Assembly: GCA_044239865.1 (NCBI GenBank) | Contig: JBIIAO010000001.1 | Coordinates: 496,001 to 560,000, forward strand | Reading direction: 5' to 3' | DNA: 64,000 nt | Source of the DNA: CAIZGX01 sp044239865 | GTDB taxonomy: Bacteria > Bacteroidota > Bacteroidia > Flavobacteriales_D > Sanyastnellaceae | Shown here: in pieces, positions 45,280-54,775 of the stretch | Layout of the letters: every line of letters starts with the position of its first letter | Position numbering within the stretch: the stretch's first letter is position 1 | Program-made: the position numbers and the translations under genes | The notes under the pieces: model-generated | Seen by the model: only the letters and a program-made list of their open reading frames with translations | Databases searched by the model: none | What the model was told of the DNA's origin: nothing

Positions 45280-48200
45280 TTGATTACGAGAGACGAGGCA
45301 GTTCAGGAATTAAAATCTCTATGGCAAGTTACAGATTTTACCTTTTTGGCAAAATTTGATCTGCCAATTTCTGAGCAGAAATCAGATGAGGCTGATGCTT
45401 TTGGTTTTTTTATGGAGATCTATTGGAATAAAAAAAGACTTTATTTACCAGGTGGTGCAAATAGTGCCAAAAGAAATATTGCAACGTGTTATGCGAAAAA
45501 AGCGAGCTTGAAGCATAACTCATATTATATGATCACTGCTGAATTGAGTCCAGATAACAAAAGAGAGAAAAATCCTTACGCACTAACATTGGTCCGTGCA
45601 AGAGAAGCTACAACAGAGGAGATTGAGGATCATCACCCGAATAATGAAAAGAGGGAGTTGGTTTATTTGGCTTATGTAAATTTCGTTGCAACCGATAGAA
45701 GCCACTCCTTTGTTAAAGTTGTGGACAATCTGAATACAAACAGCATAAAAAATGCTAAGGGAGAAAATGGTGAAATAATGTATGATTTACCTGAAGATAT
45801 TAGGAAGGGGCAAATCATAATTGTGAAGATTAAGAAGGGCGAGAAAAAAGCCAAATTTGTTAGTGCTGTTTTCAAGGGAAGATTATGTAATGGTGATACT
45901 TTCATTGATCTCGATACATTTTCTGTTCCATTTGCTTTAAGTGTTTCATCGTCAACAGGTTTTACGTATGATGAATTAAATGCTTATAATATTCGATTAA
46001 AATGTGTTGTAAATGTTTATGATGAAAGGACTGGTTTCAGAATAGAGAGAATTGACTCGAAGAAGAATTTAATTTTTTCTGATATAGATGAATTTGTAAA
46101 AAAGAATGTTCATGAGTTGTTGTATTCGGAATTATCGGAGAATGAAATTGCAAGTAAGAAAAAATTCTTAGAAAAAGTTGATGCCGATTATAAAAAGAAA
46201 ACAGCTGATTTTTTCTACCAGGATTGGGAAGAAATTAGAAGTAATGCAACGGAGAATGAAATTATTGATTTTCTTTTAAAATGGATAAAGAAGTGTCCTG
46301 AGATTGTATTATTCTCAAAAATTGGAAGTCTTGACTACATCGGCCTATTTATGAAAATGTGGCAAGAAAGTCAACTGCCAGTTAACTTTTTTGAGGATCA
46401 GCTATTAAATGTTTTCATCAATCACATTAACTCTTTGCAAATTGGACTTCAGGATTTTTTAAAAGCTTTGCATCCCAATGGATTTGCGTTGTTAAAAAAC
46501 AAATATCTTGAGATATTAGTCACACCTATTTCAATAGAGTCAGTAGAGGTTTATTCCATATTAGAAAGTCTGCGTGATGAATTTCCATTGACAGTAGATC
46601 AAAAAGATAAAGTACTTCATGTTATTCAGAGATCCGTTACGGATGAAGTGCAATTGGAATTATGGAAAGAAGGTAAATTAGATGTCTTCCCATTAAGAAT
46701 TGCACTTCTAAATTTCAATAAATTAGATGCTAAGCAGCAAGAGGTTGTAGTGTTAAAATTAAATGATGAAGAATTGATACCACTTCTTGACCAGCTTAAA
46801 CCAACAGATAATATTCAAGTAAATAAGCGTGTTGAAATTCTGAATCAACGACTTATTTTCGAAGATTTCGGGTTTCTTGTCTTTGATATAGAATCAGATA
46901 CAAAGAAAATAGATGAGCTAGCCTGGAGTAGTAATGGCGATCAGATACCGGAATTTACAGATCAAGATGTTGATAATGGGATTGCGCTTTTTAAGGAGGA
47001 ATCTAAAAACAAAATTCTTATTGGACATAATATTCTTGATTTTGACCTTCCCATTTTAAGCAAGATTAAAGAATTTCAATTTGATTATGATTTGGTTTGG
47101 GATACACTTGCTGTGGAAAAGGTTTTAAGTCCTGAATTGAAGACTTATGCTTTAAATGCACCTCACCACGCGAAAGAAGATGTAAAAATCAATTTGCCCC
47201 TATTTAAAAATCAATTTCTAAGAGTTGTAAAATTGATCGAGCAAAAAAATCAATTGCTGAATGGAGTTTTAACTAAGGAGGTGTTGTCAAAGATAGAATC
47301 ATTGAGAAGGAAATATCAATTTCAAATATCCCTTACTTCACTTAACCAATCGAAATTGATATTCTTTCGACCACAGCCGAAAACCAATTCACTTATTGAG
47401 TTGTTAAAAAATCAATTGAGTATATCAAATATTGAGAAAAAGATCATTTTGGGTGATGAGAGTCTGGTGTCTGATTTAATGAGTTATGGGCAAGTGATAT
47501 TCTCTGAAACCTTTTCCAATAAATTGGATTTTCAATTATTGAATATTCAGGAGGTTACTAATTCGTCAAAGTTAAGGGAGTCACAAAGAGGTCAACTTTT
47601 AAGCTATTGCTCATACTGTGAGGAACATGGTCTAATACCATTTTGGGGAAATGTTTCCCCTTCAATCCGAATTGATATTGAAGGAGGAATGGATGTGTGG
47701 GACTTATTTAGTGAAAAGAGTCATCTTCAACATTATACCCATTATCCTCGGTTTATATCGACTTCTGAATTGAGTGTGCTGGATCTGAATAAGTCAGATA
47801 CCCAGCTTTTGATAATTCAGCCGGATCTTATTTCTGTTTCTCAAAAGCAGTTCTTGAAGCAAGTAGATGTTGAGCAATTGAAGGCGATGTTTCAAAACAA
47901 CTTCTTCTGGATGAAATTTTCAGGAGGTCAAAGTGTAGTGAGTATGACGAAAGCTGAAGTGCAAAAGTTGGTCACTGAGAACATAGACGAGTTCGACAGT
48001 TTTTGGATCGAAAAGTATCAATTCGGGAAGTACAGGATATTTGCCAATAAAAATTGGGAGCGAATTGTTTCAAATATAACATTTAAGCAAATTTCAAAGA
48101 TTGATTTAGATCCAGAACAATTCAAGTCAGATCAGGTTGTCAGTGTTAAATTCATGTCCAACAAGATTGGCGATTATAATGTAACTCGTTTTAATCCTGA

Positions 48201-49530
48201 ATCTATATACAGATCGCGGTATTGGGTTATTCAAAAAAAGATTATAGATCAGTTGGTAACCAATGGAGATTCAATTCTCTTAATTCAAAGACCAGAAGAG
48301 ATAGAGCCATTGACAAAATATTTCGAATCGCTTGGTTATTACATTCCGAAAGAAGAAATTGGACTGGGTAGAAGAATTGAACTGTTACATAAAAATGAAA
48401 ATCGGAGTAAATTGATCATCGGACATTTGAGTGAAGCAGATAACGTATTAAAATGGAATCATTCGAAGCCGATTAATATTATAGTCGACAGCTTTAATTT
48501 GACAGAGTCTTACTATTGTTCAAAAGGCACAAACTTTTTTGATGGTTACATCCAAGAAGGAACCTCTAAAAAGGATGAGAATTTGAGTGTCATTTCGGAC
48601 GATGACGAAAGTGAAAACTTGGATTTTACAGAAACAAAAAATACTGATAATTTCTTAAAAGATCATGTTTTTTTACTTAAGCTTCTTAGACCAAAAATTA
48701 CTGGATTAAGAAACTTGTTACAGCTCAATAATTTCGACAATCGTCTATTTTTATTGGATCCTAGAATTGAGGATTTCAGCGAATTGAGCAAGCAGTGGAA
48801 TATATCTAAATATTACGTCAATGGATGGAATTCAAAAGAGGACTTTGAGAATGAAGTTTTGAAATCCGAAGGTTTTATCAAAAGCCCCAAACCGCTTGAA
48901 ATTCCATTTACGGAAGAGGAGACAATTGAAATTATTCGAAAGGTTTTTATAGGTAATAATCCTTGGAAGGAGGAGCAGTTACCTTATTTGAAAGAGATTT
49001 TAAGTTCTAAGGAGGATTGGCTCATTAATTTGCCGACTGGCGGTGGCAAATCTGTCTTGTTTCAAGGCCCCGCTCTTTTCAAGAGCGCTTTTACTAATCG
49101 TTTAACGATTGTTATTACACCATTGAAGGCATTAATGGAGGATCATGTAAATAAACTTTGGGGAAAAGGCTTTTACGGTTGTGTTGATTATCTGAATTCA
49201 GACCGAAGTTCCGATACCGAATTAATTTATCGTTCCATTGCTGGAGGAGAAATGTCTCTTTTATTTGTTACCCCCGAGCGCTTCAGAAGCAAAGGGTTCT
49301 TGAATGCTATGGATACTCGTATCCAAAGTGACGGCGGTTTGGAGTATTTTGTTTTCGATGAGGCACATTGTGTTTCTCAATGGGGACATGATTTTAGACC
49401 CGATTATTTTAATTGTGCAAAAATGGTTTGGCGAACTAAATCAGCTTCCAGTTATTCAACACCACTTTTATTATTTTCTGCTACTGTTACAGATCAAACA
49501 TACCATGATTTTAATCTTATTTTCTCATGA
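45280..49530 (+). CDS. DEDDh exonuclease with first lobe of a RecQ helicase
   Basis: 1416 residues; the only start compatible with the N-terminus is TTG at 45280. Residues 1-525 are an unrecognised region. A DnaQ-type 3'-5' exonuclease follows: FDIESD (about 533-538), GHNILDFDLPIL (about 581) and HHAKEDV (about 629), giving the DEDDh residues. After a further unknown stretch, residues about 1230-1416 are the first RecQ lobe: LPTGGGKS (Walker A), ITPLKALMEDH, VTPERFRSKGF, VFDEAHCVSQWGHDFRPDY (DEAH and aromatic loop) and LLFSATV (motif III). The protein stops before the second lobe, which starts the next gene, overlapping by ATGA. So the helicase is split or joined by frameshifting. Confidence 0.85.
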   Translation: MITRDEAVQELKSLWQVTDFTFLAKFDLPISEQKSDEADAFGFFMEIYWNKKRLYLPGGANSAKRNIATCYAKKASLKHNSYYMITAELSPDNKREKNPYALTLVRAREATTEEIEDHHPNNEKRELVYLAYVNFVATDRSHSFVKVVDNLNTNSIKNAKGENGEIMYDLPEDIRKGQIIIVKIKKGEKKAKFVSAVFKGRLCNGDTFIDLDTFSVPFALSVSSSTGFTYDELNAYNIRLKCVVNVYDERTGFRIERIDSKKNLIFSDIDEFVKKNVHELLYSELSENEIASKKKFLEKVDADYKKKTADFFYQDWEEIRSNATENEIIDFLLKWIKKCPEIVLFSKIGSLDYIGLFMKMWQESQLPVNFFEDQLLNVFINHINSLQIGLQDFLKALHPNGFALLKNKYLEILVTPISIESVEVYSILESLRDEFPLTVDQKDKVLHVIQRSVTDEVQLELWKEGKLDVFPLRIALLNFNKLDAKQQEVVVLKLNDEELIPLLDQLKPTDNIQVNKRVEILNQRLIFEDFGFLVFDIESDTKKIDELAWSSNGDQIPEFTDQDVDNGIALFKEESKNKILIGHNILDFDLPILSKIKEFQFDYDLVWDTLAVEKVLSPELKTYALNAPHHAKEDVKINLPLFKNQFLRVVKLIEQKNQLLNGVLTKEVLSKIESLRRKYQFQISLTSLNQSKLIFFRPQPKTNSLIELLKNQLSISNIEKKIILGDESLVSDLMSYGQVIFSETFSNKLDFQLLNIQEVTNSSKLRESQRGQLLSYCSYCEEHGLIPFWGNVSPSIRIDIEGGMDVWDLFSEKSHLQHYTHYPRFISTSELSVLDLNKSDTQLLIIQPDLISVSQKQFLKQVDVEQLKAMFQNNFFWMKFSGGQSVVSMTKAEVQKLVTENIDEFDSFWIEKYQFGKYRIFANKNWERIVSNITFKQISKIDLDPEQFKSDQVVSVKFMSNKIGDYNVTRFNPESIYRSRYWVIQKKIIDQLVTNGDSILLIQRPEEIEPLTKYFESLGYYIPKEEIGLGRRIELLHKNENRSKLIIGHLSEADNVLKWNHSKPINIIVDSFNLTESYYCSKGTNFFDGYIQEGTSKKDENLSVISDDDESENLDFTETKNTDNFLKDHVFLLKLLRPKITGLRNLLQLNNFDNRLFLLDPRIEDFSELSKQWNISKYYVNGWNSKEDFENEVLKSEGFIKSPKPLEIPFTEEETIEIIRKVFIGNNPWKEEQLPYLKEILSSKEDWLINLPTGGGKSVLFQGPALFKSAFTNRLTIVITPLKALMEDHVNKLWGKGFYGCVDYLNSDRSSDTELIYRSIAGGEMSLLFVTPERFRSKGFLNAMDTRIQSDGGLEYFVFDEAHCVSQWGHDFRPDYFNCAKMVWRTKSASSYSTPLLLFSATVTDQTYHDFNLIFS

Positions 49531-52500
49531 TCAAACGATTTGAAAATACGAAGCTATACAATCCAATTCGTTCGCACATAAGCGTTGGATTTTCGACTGT
49601 TAAGGAGTATGCAGAGAAAATAGATGTTATAGCGAGAGACCTTGTAGAAAAACAATTTGATGGATCTGTAAGCCGTGTTTTGATTTTTGTTTCTATCAAG
49701 AAACATGCAGAGGAATCAGTTCAAAAATTGTCTGAGGCGCTTAAAAGCCAGCATGTTGATTATTTTGATAAAATAGATTATTATCATGGAGGCTTGGAAA
49801 GTTCTGAGAGAGAAGAACGGACTGAAAGTTATAGAAATGGCGAAACATTAATTCTAATAGCCACTAAGGCATTTGGAATGGGAATGGACATTCCGAATGT
49901 ACATTTCGTTTATCATCTCGATCCATCATCCAATTTTGAAGACTTTTTACAAGAAGTAGGGAGAGCAGGCCGAAATGAAGAATCTTATAGAAATGCTGGA
50001 TTTTCTTTAGAAAACCCAATAAAAACAAAATGCATCATCGCTAGCGATGATTTCAAAAGGTTAAAAGATAAATTGCATGATAACCAAATGACCTGGAGTG
50101 ATCTTAGGCAGGTTCAAAAAACAGTATTTGGTTATGCTGAGAAATATACTGATGGCGAGCTTAGTCCGATCGATGCTTTCGCTCTTCCGACTGATTTACT
50201 CAGTCAGTTTCCTGAATACGATGAAAAGAGGTGCGACGAAACATTTTTCAGGGTAGTATTATATTGGTTAGAAAAGCTACAAAAATTAAAGTTGGGCACT
50301 TATGTCCCAACACATTTGCCAATAAGAATATTAAGCGATGTGCATAATTTTTCTAAAGTAAATAACAAGGAAGACGTAGAAAAAGTAAAGCGCTTAAATG
50401 AGAAATTTGAATCCAATAAAGATGAGAAGGGATTCGTAATGATAAGTATTGAAACTCTTAAAGAAATCTTTCATGTTGAAACAATTTCTGAGGTTTGGCG
50501 ACTCTTGTTTATAGCGCAAAAAGCGGGAGTAAGCCGGTTAGAGCGTGAGATTTCAATTGAACCAACTAAAACGAGAAAAGGTGAATTGGAAAAATGGAAT
50601 GGAAAAAATATTTCTCCAGTAATAGAGGCTATGTTTGGTCTGGCAAATGCCCTCATGGAAAATTCTAAATACAATCAGCAAACACATTTTGAAGGCGAGG
50701 AAATAGATAAGTTGGCAAAGAATCCATTAGATGAATATATTGTTCCGCAAAGAATTTTTTGGACGGAGTTTAATAAAAAAACGAATAAGGATAGATCTAA
50801 GGAAAATATAGCAGAGCTTTTAAGATCTGATTTTGAAAGGAAACGAGCCAAATTTGCATTTAAATTGATTGAGTTTTTACCTAAAGCAAAACATAAATCA
50901 CTTTTAAGAACAGAACAAGGATATTCCCATCCGACAGTATCACAGCTTATATTCAACGGTTATAGAAATCAAGATGAATGGCAGAATTATTTATCTGTTT
51001 TTAAATCAGATTTGTACAAATTAGTCCAGTATGTGAGCAAGCATTTCACAGAAAAGGACACCAGAAAGTATAATGTGGTAGATTTATTATTGGTTCTTGA
51101 CCTTGAAGATAAAGGTGAAAAATATTTTAAACAATTACTTTTTATTGCAAAAGGTCTAGGGTTTTTAAAAGGCGATGCAGGAGGTCTTGTTCCTATGGGT
51201 ATCGAGTTATTTATTTTGGATAAAAGATTACTGCCTATTGAAGGTCTAACTGAATTCGAGACTAAAGTGAGACACGAATTTGAAGAGAGTAATAGAATGA
51301 AGGAGTTGCGTCTTCTAACGCTAGAATGTCTTACGAAAATTGAAGGGTCAACTAACCAGGATGAATTTATTAAGGAGTATTTCAAATGTTCAGACTTTAC
51401 TGAGTTAGTTCGATTATTAGAGGAGTATTTTGGTGAAAACAACGAAGTCCTGAGTGCTTTCCGAGCCGAAGCACTTAGTAAGGCCGTTGAAAGTTTAAAT
51501 GAGGATCAACGAAAAGTATATAATGCTTCTACAGAAGATAATTTATTGGTGACAGCGGGTCCGGGAAGCGGTAAAACTTCCACTTTAACTTTGCGTATAG
51601 CACGATTAATTCAGGAAGAGAAAATTAAACCAGATGAAATTTTAGTTTTAGCATATAATAGGGCGGTTGTGGTGGAATTAAAAGACAGGTTGGAAAGATT
51701 GTTTCGTGAATTAGGTTATGCAAAACTGACTTCGCGATTAAAGGTTTTTACATTTCATGGATTCTGCAAATATGCCTTAGGAGAAGAACTTGAAGACATT
51801 GGTTTTGATCGTTGGACTCCTATGTTTTTGGAAATTTCACGAGCATTTCCAGGAAGAATATCTCAAAAACTCGGTGCTATTAAGTTTGTCTTTGTTGATG
51901 AATTTCAAGATATTACAATGAGTCGTCTTAAATTATTGAAATTTATCGCAAGTCCAACTAAAACAAAAATTTGTGTAATTGGTGACCCGAATCAAAGCAT
52001 ATATGGCTACGATAGAGTAAATGAGGGAGGTGAAAGAAGTCCGCAGCCTTATTACGATGAGTTTGAAAGAATATACAATCCTAAAAATTATCATCTCTCT
52101 ATTAATTACAGGTCCTATATTGAAATATTGAACAAGGCAGATGATTTATTGTCATTGAATAGATTGAAATTCGAAATGCCTAAAATGATCGCGAATAGAA
52201 AATATTCTGATAGTGAACCGGTATGTGAATTTTATAATTTAGATATTGATAGTACAAACTGGCGTATAAAGTTAAGAGAACTTGTAGAAAGTCGATTCAA
52301 CTTTGAAAGTATTGCGGTAATGTTCCGATCCAATCAAGAGGTATTTAGAGCATACAATGAAATTCGAAAACTAAATTTCCAGGAAATTCAAATAAGAATA
52401 CAAGGTGCAAAAGGAAACTTGTATTCAACACGTGAATTTCATTATTTTCTAGAAATCATTATATCAAAATTTGAGCGACAATTGCCTTCGGATTATTTTG

Positions 52501-53456
52501 AAGAATTCAAAAAAATGAAAAGCTATTTGTTGACTACGTTGCCGAATTGGGATGAATATTTGATCAATGTTTTCTTGTGTATTGTTTATGAATTTAAAAA
52601 AGAGCAAGATGAAAATAGTTCATATCTTGATTTATATGAATTCATAAAAGATGTTTCTTTAAAAGACGATGGGCAATTTGGAAAAATCTATCATCAAAAC
52701 ATTAGCGAAATCGCTGGTGAAAAGCCTAAAAGGGAAATGGTCCTTTCGACAATGCATAAGGTAAAAGGTATAGAGTATGATGCGGTGTTAATCCCATCTT
52801 CAATTAGCAATTTACCCCAGAAAATTGAACGGGATTTAGATGATCAATTAATTGTGCCTGAAGATATTGAGGATGTTTATGAAGAAGAAAGAAGGTTGTA
52901 TTACGTTGCATATACTAGAGCTAAATACAAATTAATAGTAATTAATTGGAAAAGAGAACAAGCTTTATATTCTTCAGAACCAACTGTATGTGAAGTGTTC
53001 TCGAGAGACCAATTAGAAAATTCATTGGGGGTTCTTTTAGAAGAAGGAATTGATAAATTTACATTGTATTGGGGAGCAAGTGATTATGGCCGTGGTTCTT
53101 TTGACGCGATTAAAAATCATGTGAAAATTGGAGATGAAGTGGTGTTAAGGAATGAAGTTTTTGGAGCCAATCATTTTCGTGTTGCATATGTCAATGGTTT
53201 AAGAGTAGCACAGTTAAGAAAATCGATTGCTGAAGAATTATCAAATAAAGGAGATGTAAATGGCTTCATTGTTTCATCTATTTATACCCATACTTATGAA
53301 GAAACGTTAAGGTCAGACGAAGAATTTTTAATTAACGGTGGAATACCTTCGAAATTGAATGGAAGACCTTTTGCGAATAATTGGACAGAAGATTCAAAAA
53401 AGAGAGGATATATTTACTTGATTGATTTTTCAGGTTATGGTAAAATAGTAAACTAA
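49527..53456 (+). CDS. RecQ second lobe fused to UvrD-like helicase
   Basis: 1309 residues, overlapping the previous stop by 4 nt. Residues about 1-200 complete a RecQ helicase: VLIFVSIKKHAEES, ATKAFGMGMDIPNVHFVYH and FLQEVGRAGRNEE. A helical linker and winged-helix-like region follow. From about 655 there is a UvrD/Rep SF1A helicase: VTAGPGSGKTS (about 674), FVDEFQDI (about 788), GDPNQSIYGYDR, STMHKVKGIEYD (about 1074) and YVAYTRAK (about 1124). The last ~150 residues are an unknown beta-rich module. With the upstream gene this makes one exonuclease plus two helicase engines. Last gene of the operon; an hsdR remnant begins 2 nt after its stop. Confidence 0.88.
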   Translation: MIKRFENTKLYNPIRSHISVGFSTVKEYAEKIDVIARDLVEKQFDGSVSRVLIFVSIKKHAEESVQKLSEALKSQHVDYFDKIDYYHGGLESSEREERTESYRNGETLILIATKAFGMGMDIPNVHFVYHLDPSSNFEDFLQEVGRAGRNEESYRNAGFSLENPIKTKCIIASDDFKRLKDKLHDNQMTWSDLRQVQKTVFGYAEKYTDGELSPIDAFALPTDLLSQFPEYDEKRCDETFFRVVLYWLEKLQKLKLGTYVPTHLPIRILSDVHNFSKVNNKEDVEKVKRLNEKFESNKDEKGFVMISIETLKEIFHVETISEVWRLLFIAQKAGVSRLEREISIEPTKTRKGELEKWNGKNISPVIEAMFGLANALMENSKYNQQTHFEGEEIDKLAKNPLDEYIVPQRIFWTEFNKKTNKDRSKENIAELLRSDFERKRAKFAFKLIEFLPKAKHKSLLRTEQGYSHPTVSQLIFNGYRNQDEWQNYLSVFKSDLYKLVQYVSKHFTEKDTRKYNVVDLLLVLDLEDKGEKYFKQLLFIAKGLGFLKGDAGGLVPMGIELFILDKRLLPIEGLTEFETKVRHEFEESNRMKELRLLTLECLTKIEGSTNQDEFIKEYFKCSDFTELVRLLEEYFGENNEVLSAFRAEALSKAVESLNEDQRKVYNASTEDNLLVTAGPGSGKTSTLTLRIARLIQEEKIKPDEILVLAYNRAVVVELKDRLERLFRELGYAKLTSRLKVFTFHGFCKYALGEELEDIGFDRWTPMFLEISRAFPGRISQKLGAIKFVFVDEFQDITMSRLKLLKFIASPTKTKICVIGDPNQSIYGYDRVNEGGERSPQPYYDEFERIYNPKNYHLSINYRSYIEILNKADDLLSLNRLKFEMPKMIANRKYSDSEPVCEFYNLDIDSTNWRIKLRELVESRFNFESIAVMFRSNQEVFRAYNEIRKLNFQEIQIRIQGAKGNLYSTREFHYFLEIIISKFERQLPSDYFEEFKKMKSYLLTTLPNWDEYLINVFLCIVYEFKKEQDENSSYLDLYEFIKDVSLKDDGQFGKIYHQNISEIAGEKPKREMVLSTMHKVKGIEYDAVLIPSSISNLPQKIERDLDDQLIVPEDIEDVYEEERRLYYVAYTRAKYKLIVINWKREQALYSSEPTVCEVFSRDQLENSLGVLLEEGIDKFTLYWGASDYGRGSFDAIKNHVKIGDEVVLRNEVFGANHFRVAYVNGLRVAQLRKSIAEELSNKGDVNGFIVSSIYTHTYEETLRSDEEFLINGGIPSKLNGRPFANNWTEDSKKRGYIYLIDFSGYGKIVN

Positions 53457-53458
53457 AC

Positions 53459-53884
53459 ATGTCATTTAACGAACTAAATAGTGTAGAGCATTTCATACTT
53501 CACCGTCTGACTGGATTGGATTTGAATACCTTGAAAGTCAGTGAAACCTGAGATAGCTATGGTTTGAAATGGGGACACAAATCATCAAATGAACTTCAGC
53601 GAAGTGTTAATGAAGTATTGGTTGAAACCGAACTTAAAGATGCTTTGATTCGATTGAATCTTGAGATCAATGCCAGGCCTGAATTGGCTGATAAAGTTAT
53701 ATACAAGCTTCTCGCTATATTGATTTCAGTTAATCAGGTTGGCTTAGTAAAGGCGAATGAAGATTTTTTCAAATGGATGACGGGTGAAAAAACGATACCA
53801 TTTGGTGAAAACAATGGGCATGTTCCAATTCGATTAATCGATTTTGAAAATGTTTCTCGAATTCATGAAGTGAATGTACGTTGA
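53459..53884 (+). pseudogene. Remnant of a type I restriction hsdR, 5' part
   Basis: A frame beginning MSFNELNSVEHFILHRLTG is broken by a TGA at 53549-53551 but continues in phase with YGLKWG, LADKVIYKL, ISVNQVGLVKANEDFFKWM and HVPIRLIDFEN. I recognise this as the N-terminal region of a large HsdR-type (DEAD/DEAH) restriction subunit, distinct from the intact HsdR at 60844. Similarity stops where the 48-bp direct repeat begins (53847), so the deletion or insertion breakpoint lies there. Function lost. Confidence 0.75.
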
Positions 53885-53894
53885 ATTCAATTTT
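53847..53894. repeat. 48-bp direct repeat, right copy (island boundary)
   Basis: Exact copy of 36174-36221. Here it replaces the rest of the hsdR remnant. On the minus strand it carries the first codons of the lipoprotein gene (an ATG at 53866) without the rest of that gene, which shows that this copy, not the left one, is the displaced one. Confidence 0.85.
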
Positions 53895-53902
53895 TAGGTG
53901 GC

Positions 53903-54110
53903 AGTAGCGCAAGAATTCGTGTCGCTTTTTGTCAAGCGGATATCGCGAAAAATATCGAAGGTATCTTCTAAAATAATTTCGGCGGAATATGTAAATCGCA
54001 ATAAAATCAGAATATACAGCGTGTTTCCGGCGGTAAACAGCAGTAAACGGTTGGTGAACGGCGGTAGGAAGCGAGATTACGGCGGTGGAAGGAAGTAGCC
54101 GGTAGTTCGA
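53903..54110. repeat. GCGGTAAAC-type repeat, copy 3
   Basis: Continues from the right 48-bp repeat as a diverged match to 36232-36420 and shares an exact 36-nt block (53962-53997) with copy 2. It has the CAGCGTGTTTCCGGCGGTAAAC core and four more GCGGT/GTAAAC words. With the pseudogene it fills the 720-bp stretch 53457-54177; I see no other gene there. Confidence 0.7.
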
Positions 54111-54225
54111 CTTGCGTATAGAATTCGATTGACTTGAATACGGCTTGTCCTGAGGTTTGATTTGAAGTTTTCAACAAATGAATTTTTCCTTCTTATTGAA
54201 TTTATCTTGTCCCAAACAGAATTCA

Positions 54226-54504
54226 ATGAGCGAAGAAATTTCCCATCCGGAGGTAATGGATTGTTACCACCAATATGAGTATTACGAAGTAATTGCCGAC
54301 GGTCCGAATGATCCGGAGGATTTGAATTTCATTTGTACTATGAATGTCGAAGCTAAGTTGAAAGCTGGCGAACCCTTCATCAGATATTTCCGTATAGTCC
54401 CATTGGAATCGCAGAGCATTGAATCACGCAAGGTCGTATACTTACCTCCAGGAACTATTGTGAAGTTCAGCGCCGGGATGAGAAGTAAGAATCGAAAAGA
54501 ATGA
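54226..54504 (+). CDS. Small unknown protein
   Basis: 92 residues from the ATG at 54226 (an earlier in-frame ATG at 54178 adds 16 residues of no clear nature). Acidic start (SEEISHPEVMDCYHQYEYYEV), then an alternating hydrophobic pattern (FIRYFRIVPLES, VVYLPPGTIVKFSAG) suggesting a beta barrel. No family recognised. It lies between the island boundary and the RM locus. The following 271 bp to hsdM show no further gene I would support. Confidence 0.4.
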   Translation: MSEEISHPEVMDCYHQYEYYEVIADGPNDPEDLNFICTMNVEAKLKAGEPFIRYFRIVPLESQSIESRKVVYLPPGTIVKFSAGMRSKNRKE

Positions 54505-54775
54505 TACGACTTTCTGCGTATTTTTCGAGTTCAGTTTTTTGATTTCAATTTGAAGGGATTCTTTCCGAATGCATTTACTGACTTTGTTGGAGGTGCGAGA
54601 TGTAGTTTGCGATTTTGCACATACAAGAGGCTTATAAAAACCTATCCTCATTTTATCAACATCAAAGGCCACTCAAAACTTTCTGCAATACCTTTCAGGT
54701 CAACTTTTTCTTTTAAAAACGAAAAGTTTTAATGCGAAGTAAAAAGTGCTAAAGAGTTGAAGAAATGAAAATTAA

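Noticed and set aside
41127..54110. Integron attC sites for the GCGGTAAAC repeats
   Set aside because: No integron-type integrase and the spacing contains whole operons; hairpins lack a clear RYYYAAC/GTTRRRY pair. Kept only as an unexplained repeat.
54550..54732. 60-codon frame before hsdM
   Set aside because: Weak start, no conserved pattern and a competing frame on the other strand.
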